This document shows positions 60,893 through 64,000 of a DNA stretch of 64,000 bases, piece by piece. Each line of letters opens with the position of its first letter. Within the stretch, counting starts at the first letter, position 1. Source of the stretch: Faecalibacterium sp. An121 (GTDB lineage Bacteria > Bacillota > Clostridia > Oscillospirales > Ruminococcaceae). The stretch is taken from NCBI RefSeq assembly GCF_002160915.1, contig NZ_NFLM01000009.1, positions 55,605 through 119,604 on the forward strand, in the 5' to 3' direction. A model generated the notes under the pieces. That model was not told the origin of the DNA. It did no database searches and saw only the letters and a list, made by a program, of their open reading frames with translations. The translations under genes and the position numbers were made by a program.

Positions 60893-60929
60893 ATTTTTTA
60901 AAAAATCATTTTATCTAAAAATTTTTAGA
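60893..60929. promoter_or_regulatory. AT-rich palindromes in the fatty acid operon leader
   Basis: TCTAAAAATTTTTAGA (60914-60929) and ATTTTTTAAAAAAT (60893-60906) are perfect palindromes between the promoter and acpP. Their location suits a repressor such as the operon's MarR/FabT-like protein. Confidence 0.55.
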
Positions 60930-60947
60930 AAAAAGATTTTTACCAGT

Positions 60948-60975
60948 ATTCTAGCAGATTGCTGCTGTTTGTCAA
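60948..60975 (-). promoter_or_regulatory. Promoter of the acpP-acc-fab operon
   Basis: TTGACA and TAGAAT on the minus strand are 16 bases apart, about 95 bases before acpP. Confidence 0.8.
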
Positions 60976-61077
60976 GTGGTTTTTGTGAATTTTTCCATTG
61001 AAATTTGTTGCAGTCCCCTCAAAATCCCGGTTTTACAGCCTGGCAAGGCAAAATTTTGGCCGGCGGAGGTTTTTCGG

Positions 61078-61107
61078 TTGAAGAAGGACGGGAGGATGGT
61101 GTATAAT
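61078..61107 (+). promoter_or_regulatory. Promoter of the alpha-galactosidase gene
   Basis: TTGAAG and TATAAT are 18 bases apart, 100 bases before the start codon. Confidence 0.7.
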
Positions 61108-61206
61108 CTCCTATATAGATGGGGCGCCCCCAAGATCCACTGCGCCGCGGCCTTTTGCGGCGCCAAGGCGGCCCCGGGGCCAAACAGCACAAGAAAGGAC
61201 CTTTTT

Positions 61207-63441
61207 ATGCCGATCGAGTTTCACGCCCAAAGCAGGACCTTCCATCTCCACAACCGGCAGATGAGCTATATTTTCAAGGTGCTGCCCAGCGGCCACCTGG
61301 GCCAGCTGTACTGCGGCAGAGCCATCCACGACCGCTCCAGCTTTGACCACCTGTTCGAGGCGGTCCCCCGCTCCATGTCGGTCTGCTACTTTGACGGAGA
61401 CCAGAGCTACTCCCTGGAGCACATCAAGCAGGAGTACCCCACTTACGGCACCGGGGATATGCACCTGCCCGCCCTGGACGCCCAGATGCCCGATGGCAGC
61501 CGCCTTTTGGACCTGCGCTATCAGGGTCACGCCATCGTTCCCGGCAAGCCTGCCATCCCGGGGCTGCCCGCCACCTATACGGAGGACCCCGCCGAGGCCC
61601 AGACTCTTACGGTGGACCTGGCCGACCCGCTGGCGGGGGTCACCGTCACCTTGTCCTATACCCTCTTTGAGCAGCTGCCCGCCCTGGCCCGCCATGCGGT
61701 GATCGGGTATACCGGTCCGGGGGTGCTGCGTCTGGAACGCGCCCTGAGCTTCTGCCTGGATCTGCCCGACATGGACTACGAGATGGTGGAGCTGGCCGGC
61801 GCCTGGGCCCGGGAACGCCATGTGGTGGCCCGGCCTCTGGCGCAGGGGGTGCAGGGGGTCTATTCCCTGCGGGGCTGCTCCAGCCACCATTTCAACCCTT
61901 TCCTGGCGCTCAAGCGCCCCCACGCCACCGAATTCGAGGGCCAGGTGCTGGGCTTCAGCCTGGTGTACAGCGGCAACTTCCTGGCCCAGGCCGATGTAGA
62001 CCCCTACCACGTCACCCGGGTCACCCTGGGCATCCATCCGCAGAACTTCACCTGGCAGCTGGCGGCGGGCGGACACTTCACCACCCCCGAAGCGGTGATG
62101 GTCTATTCCGAGGCCGGCCTCAACGGGATGTCCCAGACCTTCCATCGGCTGTACCGCACCCGGCTGGCCCGAGGCCCCTGGCGGGACAAAGTGCGCCCCA
62201 TCCTGGTCAACAACTGGGAGGCCACCTACTTTGACTTCACCGAGGACAAGCTGCTGGCCCTGGCCCGCCAGGCCAGGGATCTGGGCATCGAGCTGTTCGT
62301 GCTGGACGATGGCTGGTTCACCAACCGCAGCGACGACCACGGCGGCCTGGGGGACTGGGAGATCAATTACCACAAACTGCCCGACGGCCTGCAGGGCTTT
62401 GGCCAGAAGCTGCACGACATGGGCCTGCAGTTCGGGCTGTGGATCGAGCCCGAGATGGTCAATGCAGGCACCCGCCTGTGGAACGAGCACCCCGACTGGG
62501 TGCTGCACCAGCCCGGCCGCCGCCCCCAGCAGGGCCGCTATCAATATGTGCTGGACTATTCCAATCCCGATGTGGTGGACTGGGTCTTCCACCGTCTGGT
62601 CAGCGTGCTGGACGGCGCAGGGGTGGACTACATCAAATGGGACATGAACCGCAGCATCAGCGACGCCTATTCCTGCGCCGTGGGTCCCGCCGGTCAGGGC
62701 GCCGTGCTGCACCGCTACATCCTGGGAGTCTACCAGCTGTACAGTCTGCTGACCGAGCGCTATCCCAACATCCTGTTTGAATCCTGCGCCGGAGGCGGTG
62801 CCCGCTTCGACCCGGGCCTGCTCTACTATGCCCCCCAGTGCTGGACCAGCGACGACACCGACGCGGTGGAGCGTCTCAAGATCCAGTACGGCACCTCGAT
62901 GGCCTATCCGGTGTCCAGCATGGGGGCTCATGTAGCGGCCGCGCCCAACCATCAGCTGGGCCGCAGCACTTCCCTGACCATGCGGGCCAACGTGGCCTTC
63001 TTCGGCGCCTTTGGGTACGAGCTGGATCTGACCGCCCTGAGCCAGCGCGGCCGGGAACTGGTGGCCCGGCAGGTGGCTTTTGTCAAGCAATACCGCCAGC
63101 TGCTCCAGTTCGGCACCTTCTGGCGGCTGCGCAGCCCCTTTGAGGGCAACGAGACGGCCTGGATGACCGTCTCCCCCGACCGCTCCACCGCCCTGGTGGG
63201 GGATTACCGGGTGCTGCAGCAGGCCAATGCGGGCTACCGCCGTCTGCCCCTGGCCGGCCTCGACCCCGACCGGCTGTACCAGGTCACCCGCCTCGGCTCG
63301 GGGGCCCAGCCCGCCGGTGCGCCTCTCACTGCCTACGGGGATGAGCTGATGGCTGCCGGCCTGGTGACCACCGGCGAAGATCCCGCCGCCGAGGGCGACT
63401 TTGTCAGCCGCCTCTACCTGCTCCAGCCCGCAGAGCTGTAA
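61207..63441 (+). CDS. Alpha-galactosidase, GH36
   Basis: A 744-residue cytoplasmic enzyme (no signal peptide) that frees galactose from raffinose-type sugars. The N-terminal beta domain is followed by the barrel with VLDDGWF, the nucleophile Asp in YIKWDMNRSI (about residue 478) and the acid/base Asp in CWTSDDTDAVERL (about 541). The Gly-rich ESCAGGGARFD loop is also typical. Length matches the AgaA/RafA group. The start at 61207 follows AGAAAGGA. It has its own promoter and terminator; no transporter lies beside it in the window. Confidence 0.94.
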   Translation: MPIEFHAQSRTFHLHNRQMSYIFKVLPSGHLGQLYCGRAIHDRSSFDHLFEAVPRSMSVCYFDGDQSYSLEHIKQEYPTYGTGDMHLPALDAQMPDGSRLLDLRYQGHAIVPGKPAIPGLPATYTEDPAEAQTLTVDLADPLAGVTVTLSYTLFEQLPALARHAVIGYTGPGVLRLERALSFCLDLPDMDYEMVELAGAWARERHVVARPLAQGVQGVYSLRGCSSHHFNPFLALKRPHATEFEGQVLGFSLVYSGNFLAQADVDPYHVTRVTLGIHPQNFTWQLAAGGHFTTPEAVMVYSEAGLNGMSQTFHRLYRTRLARGPWRDKVRPILVNNWEATYFDFTEDKLLALARQARDLGIELFVLDDGWFTNRSDDHGGLGDWEINYHKLPDGLQGFGQKLHDMGLQFGLWIEPEMVNAGTRLWNEHPDWVLHQPGRRPQQGRYQYVLDYSNPDVVDWVFHRLVSVLDGAGVDYIKWDMNRSISDAYSCAVGPAGQGAVLHRYILGVYQLYSLLTERYPNILFESCAGGGARFDPGLLYYAPQCWTSDDTDAVERLKIQYGTSMAYPVSSMGAHVAAAPNHQLGRSTSLTMRANVAFFGAFGYELDLTALSQRGRELVARQVAFVKQYRQLLQFGTFWRLRSPFEGNETAWMTVSPDRSTALVGDYRVLQQANAGYRRLPLAGLDPDRLYQVTRLGSGAQPAGAPLTAYGDELMAAGLVTTGEDPAAEGDFVSRLYLLQPAEL

Positions 63442-63458
63442 TATCGTGCCTCTCGCCT

Positions 63459-63490
63459 GCCCCGGTCTGGCCTGCCCAGCCGGGGCTTTT
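63459..63490 (+). terminator. Terminator after the alpha-galactosidase gene
   Basis: GCCCCGG pairs with CCGGGGC, followed by TTTTCTG. Confidence 0.8.
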
Positions 63491-63640
63491 CTGCGCCCGG
63501 CTGCACCTGGACGCCCCGCCGGCGCATACACTGGGGGGAGCCCTCGGGCATTTCTGACAGGACTCCGCGCCGCTTTTGGGCCGGAGAAGTCCCGTCCGCT
63601 ATGCCCTCCACCATCCAGATCAGAAAAGGAGCATCAGCCT

Positions 63641-64000
63641 ATGGCAGCAGGAATCCTACGCATCCAGAGCTTTGAGGCCCGGCGGTCCGCCCCGGCAGCG
63701 GGGGTAACGGTGACCATCACCGGCCAGGGCTTTTCCGCCAGCCGCCTCACCGACGACACCGGCAACACCCAGGACCTGGAGATCGACGCCCCCGACCAGG
63801 CCCTTTCACTGGAGGAGGACAACACCACCATCCAGCCCTACGCCGTCTGTGACCTGGTAGCCGAGAAGCCCGGCTTTGAGACCATCCACATCGAAGGGGT
63901 GCAGATCTTTGCGGGGCAGGTCACCCTGGCCCCGCTGGAGATGACCCCCGCCAACGCCCGGGTGACCCCGCCCAGTCAGTCGGTGGTCATCCCACCCCAC
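63641..64000 (+). CDS. SleC-like peptidoglycan-binding protein, N-terminal part (cut by window end)
   Basis: The first 120 codons of a gene that runs off the right edge. It begins MAAGILRIQSFEARRSAPAA and contains CDLVAEKPGFETIHIEGV and GQVTLAPLEMTP, close in form to the N-terminal carboxypeptidase-regulatory-like domain of clostridial spore cortex-lytic SleC proteins. AAAAGGAG precedes the start. Whether a lytic or LysM/peptidoglycan-binding domain follows cannot be seen. Confidence 0.6.
   Translation, partial: MAAGILRIQSFEARRSAPAAGVTVTITGQGFSASRLTDDTGNTQDLEIDAPDQALSLEEDNTTIQPYAVCDLVAEKPGFETIHIEGVQIFAGQVTLAPLEMTPANARVTPPSQSVVIPPH

Noticed and set aside
61111..63531. Long minus-strand open frame of about 800 codons opposite the alpha-galactosidase
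   Set aside because: Composition is typical of a shadow frame and the plus-strand gene is unambiguous.

Overview
The window is GC-rich chromosomal DNA from a low-branching Gram-positive anaerobe, most likely a Clostridia member of the Oscillospiraceae (Faecalibacterium / Subdoligranulum / Gemmiger type). This rests on gene content: an SRP RNA gene directly upstream of dnaX-ybaB-recR, a perfect CIRCE element in front of groES-groEL, a DnaD/DnaI-type helicase-loading pair, FabK as the enoyl-ACP reductase, many sugar uptake systems and strong AGGAGG ribosome binding sites. I see no plasmid, phage, transposase or CRISPR genes. The assignment to a family is an inference.

Layout. 1-7,700 (minus strand): a Tat-exported 5'-nucleotidase cut by the window edge, RNase R, a structured 450-base gap, SecG, a class B penicillin-binding protein, then groEL-groES under CIRCE control. 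7,700-12,800: a lipid kinase diverges from an antibiotic-resistance-type ABC-F ATPase whose leader looks like a ribosome-controlled transcription attenuator; a ClpA-like unfoldase converges on it. 13,000-16,450: a TSCPD protein, a PHP phosphoesterase and an orphan aconitase-family hydratase. 16,670-18,660: an ammonium transporter fused to a P-II domain, behind a promoter that runs almost at once into a terminator. 18,689-25,440: tRNA-Gly, an operon of an unknown protein with DnaD and DnaI-like proteins, a sugar-phosphate transferase, RF2, an MFS exporter and a zinc phospholipase-C-like protein. 25,463-31,462: PutP, SRP RNA, dnaX-ybaB-recR, smpB and tmRNA.

31,463-36,330 is a decayed catabolic locus. 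It holds an SLC13 permease remnant, an intact PdxA-type dehydrogenase, a DHDPS-family gene with its catalytic centre deleted, short remnants of an alcohol dehydrogenase-like and a sialidase-like gene, and a PrpR-type regulator that has lost its front end. An alanine/sodium symporter follows. 37,830-45,570 is a complete sialic acid uptake and breakdown system: binding protein, two permeases, NanA, NanQ/YhcH, NanE, NanK and a RpiR-type regulator. No sialidase lies in it, so the organism probably scavenges free sialic acid.

45,700-51,120 carries two small membrane-protein genes and a trehalose system (TreC, PTS EIIBC, divergent TreR with matching operators). 51,144-60,980 is one long fatty acid synthesis operon read as acpP-accB-accC-accD-accA-fabH-fabK-fabD-fabG-fabF-fabZ, with a FabT-like MarR regulator as its last gene. 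The window ends with a GH36 alpha-galactosidase and the start of a SleC-like protein. Together the genes describe a saccharolytic gut organism using host glycans and plant oligosaccharides. The most interesting signals are regulatory (the ABC-F attenuator, the Amt leader, the secG-rnr gap) and the footprint of stepwise gene loss near 31.5-36.3 kb.
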